Assembly (NCBI GenBank): GCA_947474455.1
Contig: CANJIL010000018.1
Span: 1 to 52,543, forward strand
Reading direction: 5' to 3'
DNA length: 52,543 bases
From: Hyphomonadaceae bacterium
GTDB lineage: Bacteria; Pseudomonadota; Alphaproteobacteria; Caulobacterales; Hyphomonadaceae
The translations under genes were made by a program, and so were the position numbers. Positions 32,974 to 43,709 of this stretch are shown in pieces (position 1 is the first letter of the stretch; each line of letters opens with the position of its first letter). The notes under the pieces are model-generated. The model was not told the origin of the DNA. It made no database searches and saw nothing but the letters and a program-made list of their open reading frames with translations.

Positions 32974-33998
32974 GCGAGCTGGAGCTGACGTCTCCCGTGC
33001 TGGCCAGGCACGTGCCTGTCCTCATCGAGGAAGTGATCCACGCGCTCGCGCCGGTCGAAGGCGCCGTGATGGTGGACGGCACCTATGGCGGCGGCGGCTA
33101 TGCGCGCGCGGCTCTGGCCGTTGCCAACATCACGCTGATAGGGATCGACCGCGATCCGGAGGCGATGGAGCGCGCCTGGGTGCACGCGGGCAAGGATGCG
33201 CGCTTGATTCCGGCGCCTGGCCGGTTCGGCGAACTCGAAGCAATCGTGCATGCCGCAGGCAAGGAAAAGGTCGATGGCGTGATGCTCGATCTTGGTGTGT
33301 CTTCGTTCCAGATCGACGAGGCCAGCAGAGGCTTTTCCTTCATGCGCGATGGTCCGCTGGACATGCGGATGGAGAAACGCGGGCCAAGCGCGGCAGACGC
33401 GGTGAACCATTTGACCGAGGGCGAACTGGCGGACATCTTCCATATTCTCGGCGAGGAGCCCGCGGCGCGGCGCGTGGCGCGCGGCATCGTCCATCGCCGC
33501 AGGCGGCAGCCGTTCGAGACGACGCTGGACCTGGCGACCTGCATCGAGCGCTCGCTGGGCGGCCGACGCGGCAAGCCGACACATCCGGCGACCCGCTCGT
33601 TCCAGGCCTTGCGGATGTGGGTGAACGACGAGACCGGCGAGCTGGTCCGGGCGCTCGCGTCGGCCGAGCGTGTGCTGAAACCCGGCGGGCGGCTGGTCGT
33701 CGTAACCTTCCATTCAATCGAGGACCGCATCGTGAAGCTGTTCCTCAGGGCGCGGTCCGGCAACGAACCGGGTGCGTCGCGGCATACGCCAGGAGCGCCA
33801 AAGGGCAAGACGCCGACCTTCGAGGTTCTACAGCGCAAGGCCATCGAGCCTGGTGCGGCAGAACTCGGAGCCAACCCGCGGTCACGTTCAGCGCGCCTGC
33901 GCTGGGCGCTACGGACCGAGGCGCCGGCATGGGACGCTCCTCCGGACGAGGGCTTCCGCCTGCCGGGGCTGAAACAGCTTGAGGGAGTAGCGCGGTGA
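32970..33998 (+). CDS. rsmH: 16S rRNA (cytosine(1402)-N(4))-methyltransferase RsmH
   Basis: A 342-residue SAM-dependent methyltransferase acting on C1402 in the ribosomal decoding site. Motifs are HVPVLIEEVIHALAP, the SAM-binding VDGTYGGGGYARA, GIDRDPEAM, DGVMLDLGVSSFQID, RGFSFMRDGPLDMRM, the TRSFQALRMWVNDE block and VVTFHSIEDRIVK. ATG at 32970 overlaps mraZ (ATGA), and the stop overlaps ftsL likewise. Second gene of the dcw cluster. Confidence 0.96.
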   Translation: MSELELTSPVLARHVPVLIEEVIHALAPVEGAVMVDGTYGGGGYARAALAVANITLIGIDRDPEAMERAWVHAGKDARLIPAPGRFGELEAIVHAAGKEKVDGVMLDLGVSSFQIDEASRGFSFMRDGPLDMRMEKRGPSAADAVNHLTEGELADIFHILGEEPAARRVARGIVHRRRRQPFETTLDLATCIERSLGGRRGKPTHPATRSFQALRMWVNDETGELVRALASAERVLKPGGRLVVVTFHSIEDRIVKLFLRARSGNEPGASRHTPGAPKGKTPTFEVLQRKAIEPGAAELGANPRSRSARLRWALRTEAPAWDAPPDEGFRLPGLKQLEGVAR

Positions 33999-34357
33999 AG
34001 AGGCTTGCGATCATCGGCGGTTTGGTCGTCGTCGTCCTGGCAGTGGCGGTCTATCGCGCCAAGCTCGGCGCTGAGGAAACGCAGGGTGAGATCGACGCGC
34101 TCAACGCCAAAGCTGCAGCGATCGGGAAGGACATCTCTGTGATGAAGGCCGAGGAGGCGTATCTCACGCGGCCGGAGCGGATCGGACCGATCGCGCGGCA
34201 GCAACTAGGTCTCGAACAGGCGAAGCCGGATCAGTACACGGCGAGCGAAGCCCTGTCGCGCCGGCTTGGCGAGGAGCGCCTGACGCTGCCCGCGCCTGAG
34301 GCCGCCGCGCCCTCTGCAATGGATGCCGACGCCGGGGGAGAAAAGCCGCCGCAATGA
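33995..34357 (+). CDS. ftsL: Cell division protein FtsL
   Basis: A 120-residue bitopic inner-membrane protein with a short cytoplasmic tip, one membrane segment (residues 4-20, LAIIGGLVVVVLAVAVY), and a periplasmic heptad-like stretch (about 27-58). The PERIGPIARQQLGLEQA region is seen in FtsL proteins. FtsL forms a complex with FtsB and FtsQ that activates FtsW-FtsI. Sequence conservation is low in this family, so the call leans on topology and position between rsmH and ftsI. It overlaps both neighbours by four bases. Confidence 0.85.
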   Translation: MKRLAIIGGLVVVVLAVAVYRAKLGAEETQGEIDALNAKAAAIGKDISVMKAEEAYLTRPERIGPIARQQLGLEQAKPDQYTASEALSRRLGEERLTLPAPEAAAPSAMDADAGGEKPPQ

Positions 34358-36006
34358 TGAGCTTTGGCCGCCCTCGAGAGGACGTCTGGGGACCGCGCCG
34401 CGCTCGCGTCGTTGCGGGCATGCTGGCGCTGGTCTTCATCGTTATCGTTGGACGGTCGGCCTATGTGTCGGTCAACGGACCAGACCACGCCGCTTCTGCG
34501 GCGCCGTCTGCGGTTGCAGCCGCGACGCGACGGGCGGACATTGTGGATCGCAGAGGTGAGCTGCTGGCGACGACGGTGCCGGGCTGGTCGCTGGCGGCCA
34601 ACCCAAGTGCGATCTGGGATGCGGGCGAAATCGCGAATGAGTTGAAGACCGTACTGCCGAAGCTCGACCTGATCGGACTGACCACACAGCTGTCCGACCG
34701 CAAGCGGCAGTTCGTTTGGGTGCAGCGCGGACTGACCCAGGAAGAGAAAGACGCCGTGTTCAGCCTCGGCGTTGAGGGGCTGCAGTTCGTGGAAGAGCCC
34801 AGACGAGTCTATCCGCGCGAGAGGCTCGCGGGACATTTTCTCGGCTACACCAATATCGATGGCGAAGGACTGGAAGGCTCTGAGCTGGCGTTCGATGCAC
34901 GGCTGCGGGCCGGCGGCGAACCACTCAAGCTGACGTTGGATGCAGGCGTGCAGTTCGTGATCGAGGAGGAGCTCGAAAAGGCGTTCGTGGACTTCGACAT
35001 GAAGGGCGGCGCCGGGATCGTCGTTGACGCGAACACGGGCGCTGTGAGGGCCGTCGCATCCTGGCCGGCGATGGACCCGAACCGACGCGGCGACCAGAGC
35101 AAGGATATCCGCACCAACCGGGCGCTGAATGCGCGCTTCGAGCTAGGCTCGATCTACAAGCCGCTCACGGTGGCGGCGGCGATGGATACGGGCGTGCTGA
35201 AAGTGTCGGACAGGTTTGATGTGTCTGCGCCTGTGAAGATCGGCGCGGCGCTGGTGAAGGACCCGCATCCGCTGCCAAACGCGAAATCGGTTACGGCCAG
35301 CGACATCCTCGCCTATTCCTCGAACATCGGGGCCGCACTGATCGCGCAGCGCATGGGCGTGGAGCGGCAACAGGATTTCCTGCGCAGTCTTCACCTGCTG
35401 GGCGGCCAGAGTCACGAAGGGCCACAGACGGCCTCGCCGCTGACGCCGGAAGTCTGGGACGCCACGGCGATGGCCACGGTCAGCTATGGCCACGGCATTT
35501 CGGTAAGTCCGATGGCATTCGCGATGACGTATTCAGCGTTCGCCAATGGCGGAAACTACGTGCCGCCCGTGTTCGTCGAGCAAGGTGACGGTGCGAAGAT
35601 CGAGAAGAGTCAGGTGATGTCGGCCGAGACTTCGGCTGAGGTGCTCGCGATGTTGCGGCGGACGGTGACCGAGGGCACCGGCAAGAACGCCGATGCGCAA
35701 GGCTATGAAGTCGCCGGCAAGACCGGTACGGCGGAAAAGCCCGGGCCGGATGGTTACGATCCGAACAGGAATATCACGTCGTTCGCCGCCGTTTTCCCAG
35801 CCTCCCGCCCTCAATTTGTCGTGCTTGTTGTTCTCGATGAAGCGCAGCCCAGAACGGGCGACCAACGCACGGCCGCTTACACGGCGGCCACGATCGCAGG
35901 AAAGGTGATCGCGCGTGCGGCGCCGCTGCTGGATGTGCGGCCAGTGCTTGCCGAGTCCAAGGTGGAAGCGGCGAGCCTGCGCGTTTCGGAGGCGACGACG
36001 CCATGA
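34354..36006 (+). CDS. ftsI: Septal peptidoglycan transpeptidase FtsI (PBP3)
   Basis: A 550-residue class B penicillin-binding protein that crosslinks septal murein. Membrane anchor at about 19-40, then a dimerisation/pedestal domain (ADIVDRRGELLATTVPGWSL, RRVYPRERLAGHFLGYTNID) and the transpeptidase domain. Its motifs are SIYK with catalytic Ser266 and Lys269, SSN (322-324) and KTG (456-458). A start at ATG 34354 overlaps ftsL; a second ATG follows at codon 2. Partner is FtsW, encoded at 41446. Slightly short compared with enterobacterial FtsI, normal for Alphaproteobacteria. Confidence 0.95.
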   Translation: MMSFGRPREDVWGPRRARVVAGMLALVFIVIVGRSAYVSVNGPDHAASAAPSAVAAATRRADIVDRRGELLATTVPGWSLAANPSAIWDAGEIANELKTVLPKLDLIGLTTQLSDRKRQFVWVQRGLTQEEKDAVFSLGVEGLQFVEEPRRVYPRERLAGHFLGYTNIDGEGLEGSELAFDARLRAGGEPLKLTLDAGVQFVIEEELEKAFVDFDMKGGAGIVVDANTGAVRAVASWPAMDPNRRGDQSKDIRTNRALNARFELGSIYKPLTVAAAMDTGVLKVSDRFDVSAPVKIGAALVKDPHPLPNAKSVTASDILAYSSNIGAALIAQRMGVERQQDFLRSLHLLGGQSHEGPQTASPLTPEVWDATAMATVSYGHGISVSPMAFAMTYSAFANGGNYVPPVFVEQGDGAKIEKSQVMSAETSAEVLAMLRRTVTEGTGKNADAQGYEVAGKTGTAEKPGPDGYDPNRNITSFAAVFPASRPQFVVLVVLDEAQPRTGDQRTAAYTAATIAGKVIARAAPLLDVRPVLAESKVEAASLRVSEATTP

Positions 36007-37454
36007 AACTCGACAAGCTCGTTGCGGGCGCTCCTTCCATCGAAATCACCGGCGTCACAGCGGACAGCCGCAAAGTGAAACCGGGCTATCTGTTCGCTGC
36101 GCTGCAGGGGGTGGCGAAGGATGGTCGCGAATATATCGATACAGCCATCAAGGCTGGCGCCGTAGCCGTCCTGACCGACAACCGGCCGGGCGAGTGGAGC
36201 GTATCAGCAGTGAAGTCGATGGAGCCGCGTCTCGCCCTGGCGACGGCTGCGGCGGCGTTCTATCCGCGACAGCCGCAAACGGTGGCTGCGGTGACTGGCA
36301 CAAACGGCAAGAGCTCCACGGTCGACTTCTTGCGTCAGATCTGGGCGCATATGGGTCGCAAGGCAGCGTCGATGGGCACGCTGGGGGCGATCGGCCCGTC
36401 GGGCCGCGTCGACCTTGGCCACACCACGCCAGACCCCGTGGCAATCCACGAGACGCTCGACAAGCTGGCGGGCGAGGGCGTGATGCACGCCGCTATGGAG
36501 GCGTCATCGCATGGTCTCGCGCAATATCGTCTGCACGGTGTGAAGCTTGCGGCGGGCGCGTTCACGAACCTCACGCAGGATCATCTGGACTATCACACCG
36601 ACTTCGACGACTACCGGCGCGCGAAGATGAAGCTGTTTAGCGAGCTGCTGCCCAAAGGCGCACCTGCTGTGATCAATGCCGACAGCCCTGAACTCGAAGC
36701 GTTCGAGGCTGCTGCGATCACCGCCGGCCTCAAGCTGTTCACGGTCGGCTGGCGCGGGCGTGACCTGCGCATTTCGGAAGCGCTGCCGCGCGGGACGGGA
36801 CAGGAGCTTGTCATCCAGTGGGGCGAAGGGCCGAGCGCCGGCAATGAGCGCAAGGTCCATCTCCCGCTGATCGGAGAATTCCAGGCGCTCAACGCGCTGT
36901 GCGCCGCCGGCATAGCGATGGCGCTGGGCGATGATGTGAATCAGGTGCTCGATGGCCTGCAGATCCTGACAGGCGTGCATGGCCGGCTTGAGCTGGTCGG
37001 GCAGACGGCGACCAAGGCGCCGGTGTTCGTCGACTACGCCCACACCCCGGACGGGCTCAACATGCTTCTTCGCGCCGCGCGTCCGCATGTGCGCGGCAAG
37101 CTGATCGTCGTGTTCGGCTGCGGCGGCGATCGCGACGCGACCAAGCGGCCGATCATGGGCGACGTAGCGCGGCGTCTCGCCGATGAAGTCATTGTCACTG
37201 ACGACAATCCGCGCTCGGAAGATCCAGCGAAAATTCGCGCTGCCATCCGCAGCGGCGCGCCTGATGCAAGCGAGATCGGCGATCGCGCAACGGCGATCAT
37301 GGAAGGCATCCGACGGCTTAAGGCGGGGGACGCGCTGCTGATCGCCGGTAAGGGCCATGAAACCGGGCAGATCGTGAAGGGCGTCACCATTCCGTTCTCG
37401 GACTTCGATGTCGCGCGCGATGCGCTGAAGGAAGTGGGTGGCTCGCATGTCTGA
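36003..37454 (+). CDS. murE: UDP-MurNAc-L-Ala-D-Glu:meso-diaminopimelate ligase MurE
   Basis: A 483-residue cytoplasmic Mur ligase that adds the third residue of the stem peptide. The ATP site is TGTNGKSSTVDF, with HTTPDPVAIHE, MEASSHGLAQYRLHG, NLTQDHLDYH and DYAHTPDGLN. The motif DNPRSEDP marks specificity for meso-diaminopimelate rather than lysine. ATG at 36003 overlaps the ftsI stop by four bases. The 3' end overlaps the start of murF by eight bases. Confidence 0.96.
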   Translation: MKLDKLVAGAPSIEITGVTADSRKVKPGYLFAALQGVAKDGREYIDTAIKAGAVAVLTDNRPGEWSVSAVKSMEPRLALATAAAAFYPRQPQTVAAVTGTNGKSSTVDFLRQIWAHMGRKAASMGTLGAIGPSGRVDLGHTTPDPVAIHETLDKLAGEGVMHAAMEASSHGLAQYRLHGVKLAAGAFTNLTQDHLDYHTDFDDYRRAKMKLFSELLPKGAPAVINADSPELEAFEAAAITAGLKLFTVGWRGRDLRISEALPRGTGQELVIQWGEGPSAGNERKVHLPLIGEFQALNALCAAGIAMALGDDVNQVLDGLQILTGVHGRLELVGQTATKAPVFVDYAHTPDGLNMLLRAARPHVRGKLIVVFGCGGDRDATKRPIMGDVARRLADEVIVTDDNPRSEDPAKIRAAIRSGAPDASEIGDRATAIMEGIRRLKAGDALLIAGKGHETGQIVKGVTIPFSDFDVARDALKEVGGSHV

Positions 37455-38883
37455 TCCGACGCTGACGCCCCTGTGGACTTCCGAAGAGGCTGCGAAGGCG
37501 ACCGATGGTCAGGCTCTGGGCGTTTGGGCGGTCAACGGCCTCTCGATCGACACGCGTTCGCTCAAGCCGGGCGAACTGTTCGTGGCGCTGAAGGATGTGC
37601 GCGACGGGCATGACTTCGTGGCGAATGCATTTGGCGCTGGCGCCGAAGCGGCTCTGGTCTCGCGCGATGTGCTGGGCGGCCATCCGGGCTTGATGGTCGG
37701 CGATGTGCTGCAAGGCCTGGAAAAGCTCGGGCTTGCGGCGCGTACGCGGAATTCGGGTGTAATCTCCGCCGTCACTGGCTCTGTCGGCAAAACGTCGGTG
37801 AAGGAGATGCTGGCGCGCATCTTCCGCGCGGCGGGCCGTGCGCACTGGTCGGACAAGTCGTTCAACAATCACTGGGGTGTGCCGCTAACGCTTGCCCGCA
37901 TGCCGCGCGAGACGGAGCGCGCGATCTTCGAGATCGGCATGAATACTCCCGGCGAGATTGGGCCGCGCTCGCTTATGGTGCGGCCACATATCGCCATGGT
38001 CACGCGCATCGCTCCGGCGCACCTGCAGGGCATGGGCTCCGTCGATGCGGTGGCTGATGAAAAAGGCCAGATCTTCGCGGGGCTGGAGCCAGGCGGTACG
38101 GCCATCCTGCCGGAGAAGGACTATTTCTTCGCCAAGCTGAAGCGCCATGCCGAAATGCTGCAGCCGACGGCCGACGTGCTCACCTATGGTGGGGCGCGCG
38201 GCCCCGCCAGCGCAACGCCGGTGACGTATGAAACGGATGGCGCGATCTCGCGGATCGCGATCGACGTGATGGGCGATCTTGTCGTCGTTAAGCTGAATGC
38301 GGTTGGCGAGCATTGGGCGGGCAACGCCGCGCTCGCCTTGCTGGCGGCTGTCGTAGCAGGCGTTTCGTCGCATGCGGCGGCCGAAGCTCTTTCAGGCTAT
38401 GCCCCTCCAGCGGGCCGCGGCGTCGCCGAGACGCTGAAGCTGCCGAAAGGCGGCGAAGCGACGCTGGTCGACGACGCCTACAACGCCAATCCGGAATCCA
38501 TGCGCGCCGCGATCGAAGGGTTCGCCCGCCGGCCCGGGCGCAAGATCGTGGCGCTGGGCGAGATGCGCGAGCTGGGCGAGGGGAGCGCGGCGCTTCATGC
38601 CGGGCTGGCCACCTCGATCCTCGCAGCAAAGGTTTCGGCCGCGGTTCTTTCCGGCGGTGAGATGAAACATCTCGCTGATGCGCTGAAGGCCCGCGACCAA
38701 TCGATGCGAGTCGAACTGGTCACGGGTCCGGCGGAAGCGGCCGAACAGGTGAAAAGCTGGTTAGAACCCGGCGATACGGTCTTGATCAAAGGCTCGAATG
38801 CATCCGGCATGGCGAAGGTGGGAACGGCGCTCAGACAGATGAGCGAAAGCGCCGCCTCCTCGCAGAAAGCGTCAGGGGCGTAG
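37447..38883 (+). CDS. murF: UDP-MurNAc-tripeptide:D-Ala-D-Ala ligase MurF
   Basis: A 478-residue Mur ligase that attaches D-alanyl-D-alanine. The ATP-binding loop is [12 protein letters not shown], followed by [30 protein letters not shown] and the typical [18 protein letters not shown] with [12 protein letters not shown] at 37447 (MSDPTLTP) is preferred, though an in-frame GTG at 37438 also has AGGAAG nearby. The C-terminal domain ends with the [14 protein letters not shown] block. Overlapping the end of murE suggests coupling. Confidence 0.95.
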   Translation: MSDPTLTPLWTSEEAAKATDGQALGVWAVNGLSIDTRSLKPGELFVALKDVRDGHDFVANAFGAGAEAALVSRDVLGGHPGLMVGDVLQGLEKLGLAARTRNSGVISAVTGSVGKTSVKEMLARIFRAAGRAHWSDKSFNNHWGVPLTLARMPRETERAIFEIGMNTPGEIGPRSLMVRPHIAMVTRIAPAHLQGMGSVDAVADEKGQIFAGLEPGGTAILPEKDYFFAKLKRHAEMLQPTADVLTYGGARGPASATPVTYETDGAISRIAIDVMGDLVVVKLNAVGEHWAGNAALALLAAVVAGVSSHAAAEALSGYAPPAGRGVAETLKLPKGGEATLVDDAYNANPESMRAAIEGFARRPGRKIVALGEMRELGEGSAALHAGLATSILAAKVSAAVLSGGEMKHLADALKARDQSMRVELVTGPAEAAEQVKSWLEPGDTVLIKGSNASGMAKVGTALRQMSESAASSQKASGA

Positions 38884-38884
38884 C

Positions 38885-40015
38885 ATGCTGTACGAACTAC
38901 TCTCGCCCTACCAGGGCGCGATGAACCTGTTCAGTTTCATCACCTTCCGCGTCGCGCTTGCGCTGGCGACGGGATTGATCCTGACATTGCTATTCGGCCA
39001 TCCGATGATCCTCTGGCTGCGCAAGAAGCAGGGCAAGGGTCAGCCCATCCGCACGGATGGCCCGGAAAGCCACCAGTCGAAAAAGGGCACGCCAACGATG
39101 GGCGGCTTCCTGATCCTTTTCGGCATTCTCTCCGGCTCGCTGCTCTGGGGCGACCTCAAGAATCAGTACATCTGGATCGTGCTCTTCGTGACGGTCGGTT
39201 TTTGCGGCGTCGGCTTCATCGACGACTATCAGAAGGTGACCAAGAAGGGTACGGCGGGGCTCTCGGGCAAGATCCGGCTGCTGATGGAGTTCGTTATCGC
39301 GGGTGTCGCGGTGTTCTGGGCGTCGCACTATGCGCAGGAGACCACCGCAGCGGCCATTGCCAATGGCACGCTGGCGGTCGCGCCGCAGCCGGGCTTCGCG
39401 ACAGGTCTGGCGCTGCCCTTCCTGAAGGACTTCATGTTCGACCTGACGATCTATGGCTTCATCGCCTTCGGGGCGTTCGTCATCGTCGGCGCGGGCAACG
39501 CTGTGAACTTCACCGATGGCCTTGACGGTCTCGCCATCGGGCCGGTGATGATCGCGGGCGCCACATTCGGCTTCATCGCCTATGCGACGGGAACCCCGCG
39601 CTTTGCCGACTATCTCCTGCTTTCGCCGACGCCGGGAACGGCGGAGCTGGCGGTAGTGATGGGTGCGCTGGTCGGTGGAGGGCTAGGCTTCCTCTGGTAC
39701 AACACGCCTCCCGCGAAGGTGTTCATGGGCGATACGGGGTCGCTGGCGCTGGGCGGGTGCCTTGGAGCTATGGCGGTGTGCGTGAAGCACGAAATGGTGC
39801 TGGCGATCGTCGGCGGCCTGTTTCTGCTTGAGGCGCTATCGGTGATCATCCAGGTGATTTCCTACAAGACGACCAGGAAGCGCGTCTTCCTGATGGCGCC
39901 CATACACCACCATTTCGAGAAGCTCGGCTGGTCGGAATCGACGGTTGTTATTCGCTTCTGGATCATCGCCTTTCTCCTCGCCCTCGCGGGCCTCGCCACA
40001 TTGCGCCTGAGGTGA
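38885..40015 (+). CDS. mraY: Phospho-MurNAc-pentapeptide transferase MraY
   Basis: A 376-residue integral membrane enzyme that moves phospho-MurNAc-pentapeptide from UDP to undecaprenyl phosphate, making lipid I. About ten membrane segments. Catalytic and signature motifs are [34 protein letters not shown], the [12 protein letters not shown] aspartate region, and [18 protein letters not shown] at 38885 is two bases after the murF stop. The N-terminal [20 protein letters not shown] is usual for Proteobacteria. Confidence 0.96.
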   Translation: MLYELLSPYQGAMNLFSFITFRVALALATGLILTLLFGHPMILWLRKKQGKGQPIRTDGPESHQSKKGTPTMGGFLILFGILSGSLLWGDLKNQYIWIVLFVTVGFCGVGFIDDYQKVTKKGTAGLSGKIRLLMEFVIAGVAVFWASHYAQETTAAAIANGTLAVAPQPGFATGLALPFLKDFMFDLTIYGFIAFGAFVIVGAGNAVNFTDGLDGLAIGPVMIAGATFGFIAYATGTPRFADYLLLSPTPGTAELAVVMGALVGGGLGFLWYNTPPAKVFMGDTGSLALGGCLGAMAVCVKHEMVLAIVGGLFLLEALSVIIQVISYKTTRKRVFLMAPIHHHFEKLGWSESTVVIRFWIIAFLLALAGLATLRLR

Positions 40016-40022
40016 GCCCAGC

Positions 40023-41441
40023 GTGATCCCTGTCCGCACATTCGAGGGAAAGGACGTCGCCGTACTGGGCCTTGGCAGGTCCGGCATCGCGACGGCGCGC
40101 GCCCTGATGGCTGGGGGAGCGCGGGTGTGCGCATGGGACGAGAACGAGGCCGCACGCAAGGCGGCGGAAGCGGCGGGCGTACCGCTGGTCGACCTCAATC
40201 GCCGCGATTGGCAGAATTTTGCGGCGCTGGTTCTCTCGCCCGGCATCCCGCTCAAGTTTCCCGAACCGCATCGCTTCGTGCGCATGGCGCAGATGGTGGG
40301 GGTGCCAGTCTTCGGCGATATGGAGCTGTTCGCGCGCGCCGTGGCGGAGCTCAAGGATTTCGAGCGGCCGCGCATCGTCGGCGTCACCGGCACCAACGGC
40401 AAGTCGACCACGACGGCGCTGATCGGACACATCCTGAAACTGTGCGGCAAGGACGTGCGCGTCGGCGGCAATATCGGCGTTGGCGTGCTCGATCTCGAAC
40501 GCCTGCATGGCGCAGCGATATACGTGCTGGAGCTGTCGAGCTATCAGCTCGATCTGGTCGAAAGCTTGAAATGCGACGTGGCGGTGATGCTCAACATCTC
40601 GCCGGATCATCTGACGCGACACGGCGGCATGGACGGCTATGTCAATGCCAAGCGGCGCATCTTCCGCAACCAGGGGCCGGACGATTTCGCGATCATTGGT
40701 GTGGATGATACGCGGTCTGGCGTGATGGCGACGCAACTGTCGTGCGAAGGCCTTCGGAAGGTGATTCCGATTTCCGCGGAGTATGGCCTGGGGCGCGGCG
40801 TCGCCGTGCTCAACGGCATGCTGCAGGATTCCATGTCCGGCCGCGCCGAACATCCGGCCGACATTTCCAGGGCGAAGGCGCTCCCGGGGCGGCACAACCA
40901 TCAGAACATCGCGGCGGCGTATGCCGCATGCCGCGCGCTTGGGCTGGAATCGAGCGACATACTCGCTGCGATCGAGACCTTCTCCGGCCTGCCGCACAGG
41001 CTGGAGATGATCGGCGTCATCGAAGGCGTGCGCTTCGTGAACGACAGCAAGGCCACCAACGCCCAGGCTGCGGAGCAGGCGATCCGTGCTTTCCCAAATG
41101 CGTGGTGGATCGTCGGCGGCCGTCCGAAGGAGGAGGGGATCGATGAACTCGTCCCGCTCTTTGGGCAGATCCGCAAGGCCTATCTCATCGGCGAGTCCAC
41201 CGAGGCGTTCGCGCGTGTGCTGACGGGCAGGCTGGATCACGTCAAGTGCCGCACGCTCGACGTTGCGCTACAACAGGCGTTTGAAGATGCTCACGCATCG
41301 GGCGTCGAAGGAGCTGTCGTGCTGTTCGCGCCGGCCTGCGCCAGCTTTGACCAGTTCCGCGATTTCGAGCAGCGCGGCATCGCCTTCCGGCAGGAAGCCG
41401 CCAAACTTGTGAAGCGGCGCACCACCCCCGAACCGGCGTGA
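40023..41441 (+). CDS. murD: UDP-MurNAc-L-alanine:D-glutamate ligase MurD
   Basis: A 472-residue Mur ligase that adds D-glutamate. An N-terminal Rossmann-like domain (VAVLGLGRSGIATARALMAG) precedes the ATP site VTGTNGKSTTTALIG. Then come ELSSYQLDLVESLK, NISPDHLTRHGGMDGYVNAK, HRLEMIGVIEGVRFVNDSKA and APACASFDQFRDFEQRG. The start is GTG 40023, seven bases after the mraY stop. Order and spacing are standard for a dcw cluster. Confidence 0.95.
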   Translation: MIPVRTFEGKDVAVLGLGRSGIATARALMAGGARVCAWDENEAARKAAEAAGVPLVDLNRRDWQNFAALVLSPGIPLKFPEPHRFVRMAQMVGVPVFGDMELFARAVAELKDFERPRIVGVTGTNGKSTTTALIGHILKLCGKDVRVGGNIGVGVLDLERLHGAAIYVLELSSYQLDLVESLKCDVAVMLNISPDHLTRHGGMDGYVNAKRRIFRNQGPDDFAIIGVDDTRSGVMATQLSCEGLRKVIPISAEYGLGRGVAVLNGMLQDSMSGRAEHPADISRAKALPGRHNHQNIAAAYAACRALGLESSDILAAIETFSGLPHRLEMIGVIEGVRFVNDSKATNAQAAEQAIRAFPNAWWIVGGRPKEEGIDELVPLFGQIRKAYLIGESTEAFARVLTGRLDHVKCRTLDVALQQAFEDAHASGVEGAVVLFAPACASFDQFRDFEQRGIAFRQEAAKLVKRRTTPEPA

Positions 41442-41445
41442 TGCG

Positions 41446-42585
41446 ATGCAGATCTTCCGCAGGTCCGACAAGTCGCCCCTCGCCGAATGGTGGCGCACGG
41501 TCGACAAGGGGCTGATCGCTGCAGCCTTGATCCTGCTGGGCGCCGGGCTGGTGTTGTCGCTTGCCGCGGGACCAGCGGCCGCTAGCCGGATCGGCTACGA
41601 TGACCCGTTCCATTTCGTCTACCGGCAGGTCGTGTTCGCTGCGGCCGCGGCTGTTGTTCTGGTGGCGTCTTCCACACTCGACGAGATGTGGGCGCGGCGC
41701 GTGTGCGCTATTCTTTTCATCCTGTGCTTCTTCATGATGGCCGCGCTTCTGATGTTTGGCCACGAAGCCAAGGGCGCGACACGCTGGCTGCGTGTCTGGG
41801 GGACAACGTTCCAGCCGTCCGAGATCATCAAGCCGGCGCTGATAGTCTTGTCGGCCTGGCTGCTGGCGCAGCGCGAGAAGTTTCCCGCCGGGCCGTGGGC
41901 CGTGATCGCGTTTGCGTTCTATGCCGTGACTGTCGGCCTCCTGCTGCTTCAACCGGATGTCGGACAGTCGGCATTGCTGACTGTGGGCTTCATCATTGTG
42001 TTCTTCGTCTCCGGCCTGCCGTGGCTGTGGGCATCTGGTTTCGTGGTTGGCGGGGCTGGGCTCGGCTGGAGCCTCTACACGCTGCTGCCGCACGTTCGTC
42101 AGCGCGTGGACTCCTTCCTCAACCCGACCCAGAACGACACCTACCAGATCGATCGCGCGCGCGAGGCGATCGAGCGTGGCGGCTTCTTCGGCGTCGGACC
42201 GGGCGAAGGCACGGTGAAGCGCGTGCTGCCTGATGCGCATACGGACTTCGTCTACTCCGTCGCCGGTGAGGAGTTCGGCCTCGTCATGCTGGCGCTGCTG
42301 ACGCTGATGTTCGCGGTGATCTCGATCAAGGGCGTCATGGATGCATCCCGGCATCAAGACACCTATCGCCGCGCCGCGGGTGTCGGCCTCTATGCGATCT
42401 TCGGCTTGCAGGCGGCAGTGAACATGGCGGTGAACCTGTCGCTGATTCCGCCCAAAGGCATGACGCTTCCGCTGGTGTCCTCGGGCGGATCATCGCTTCT
42501 CGGCAGCGCGCTCACGCTCGGGCTTGCGCTCGCCCTGACCCGGAAACAACCTGAATCGTCCCTCGCGCATCTGAGACACGCATGA
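41446..42585 (+). CDS. ftsW: Septal peptidoglycan glycosyltransferase FtsW
   Basis: A 379-residue SEDS-family polymerase that builds septal glycan strands with FtsI. About ten membrane segments. Recognised by RWLRVWGTTFQPSEIIKPAL, then QPDVGQSALLTVGFI, NDTYQIDRAREAIERGGFFG, VGPGEGTVKRVLPDAHTDFV, and the ending NLSLIPPKGMTLPLVSSGGS. ATG at 41446 follows the murD stop by four bases. The stop overlaps murG by four bases. Confidence 0.95.
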   Translation: MQIFRRSDKSPLAEWWRTVDKGLIAAALILLGAGLVLSLAAGPAAASRIGYDDPFHFVYRQVVFAAAAAVVLVASSTLDEMWARRVCAILFILCFFMMAALLMFGHEAKGATRWLRVWGTTFQPSEIIKPALIVLSAWLLAQREKFPAGPWAVIAFAFYAVTVGLLLLQPDVGQSALLTVGFIIVFFVSGLPWLWASGFVVGGAGLGWSLYTLLPHVRQRVDSFLNPTQNDTYQIDRAREAIERGGFFGVGPGEGTVKRVLPDAHTDFVYSVAGEEFGLVMLALLTLMFAVISIKGVMDASRHQDTYRRAAGVGLYAIFGLQAAVNMAVNLSLIPPKGMTLPLVSSGGSSLLGSALTLGLALALTRKQPESSLAHLRHA

Positions 42586-43709
42586 CCTCTTCCTCCATCA
42601 AGCCTCTTGTGGTGATCGCGGCAGGCGGGACGGGCGGCCACATGTTCCCCGCGCAGGCGTTCGCCGACGAGATGCGCGCACGCGGCTGGACCATCGCGCT
42701 GGTGACGGACGAGCGCGGCAAGAAGTACGCAACCAACTTCCCGGCCGACTGGCGGCTGGAAGTCGATGCGGCGACGTTCGGATCGAAGATGCCGCATAAG
42801 CTGCTCGCTTCCGCGCTAAAGCTGCGTCATGGCACAGCCGAGGCGCGAAAGAATTTCGAGAAGACAAAGCCCAAGCTGATCGCCGGGTTCGGCGGTTATC
42901 CGTCCTATCCCTCGCTGTCGGCGGCGCGGGCCATGGGCCTGCCGATCATCATCCACGAACAGAACTCCGTGCTTGGCCGCGTGAATCGCCTGTTCTCGAA
43001 AGCGGCGAAGTTCGTCGCCTGCGGGTTCGATCGTCTGGACCGCCTCCCGTCTGCCGCAGAAGACCGCAAGCGGGTGGTCGGCAATCCTGTCCGCAATCCG
43101 ATCAAGGCGGTGCGCGAGAAACCCTATCCTGAACTCACGGACACTGGCCCGCTCAACATCCTTGTCACTGGAGGAAGCCAGGGCGCACGTCTGTTCGGCG
43201 AGGTCATCCCCAAGGCGATTGCATCGCTGCCTGAACATCAGAAATCGCGGCTCACCGTCGTGCAGCAGGCGCGTGAGGAGCAACTGGAAACTGTGCGCGC
43301 CGCCTATCGCGAAGCCGGCGTAAAAGCGACCGTGGAATCGTTCTTCTCAGACATGCACGACAGGCTGGCGGCGGCGCATCTGGTGATTGCGCGCGCGGGC
43401 GCTTCGACTGTCACAGAACTGGCGGTTGCCGGGCGGCCGGCGATTCTCATCCCGCTGGGGATCGCCATGGATGATCACCAGACGGCCAACGCCGAAGGCA
43501 TGGTGACAGGCGCCGCGGCTGATGTTGTGCCGGAACCGAAATTTACGGCGGAGATGCTTGCCCCGCTGCTGGTGGAGCGTATTTCCAATGCTGGCGTGCT
43601 CAAGGCGCGAGCCAGGGCGTCGTGGCAGCTTGGCAAGCCCAATGCGGCGCGCGAACTCGCTGACCTTGCCGAACAGGCGGCTGGCGTGACAGGAAAGCGG
43701 GATGCGTAA
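42582..43709 (+). CDS. murG: Lipid II synthase, UDP-GlcNAc transferase MurG
   Basis: A 375-residue GT-B glycosyltransferase on the inner membrane face that adds GlcNAc to lipid I. The N-terminal glycine loop [83 protein letters not shown] and the donor-site [20 protein letters not shown] are all present. ATG at 42582 overlaps ftsW, and the stop overlaps murC by eight bases. Confidence 0.96.
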   Translation: MTSSSIKPLVVIAAGGTGGHMFPAQAFADEMRARGWTIALVTDERGKKYATNFPADWRLEVDAATFGSKMPHKLLASALKLRHGTAEARKNFEKTKPKLIAGFGGYPSYPSLSAARAMGLPIIIHEQNSVLGRVNRLFSKAAKFVACGFDRLDRLPSAAEDRKRVVGNPVRNPIKAVREKPYPELTDTGPLNILVTGGSQGARLFGEVIPKAIASLPEHQKSRLTVVQQAREEQLETVRAAYREAGVKATVESFFSDMHDRLAAAHLVIARAGASTVTELAVAGRPAILIPLGIAMDDHQTANAEGMVTGAAADVVPEPKFTAEMLAPLLVERISNAGVLKARARASWQLGKPNAARELADLAEQAAGVTGKRDA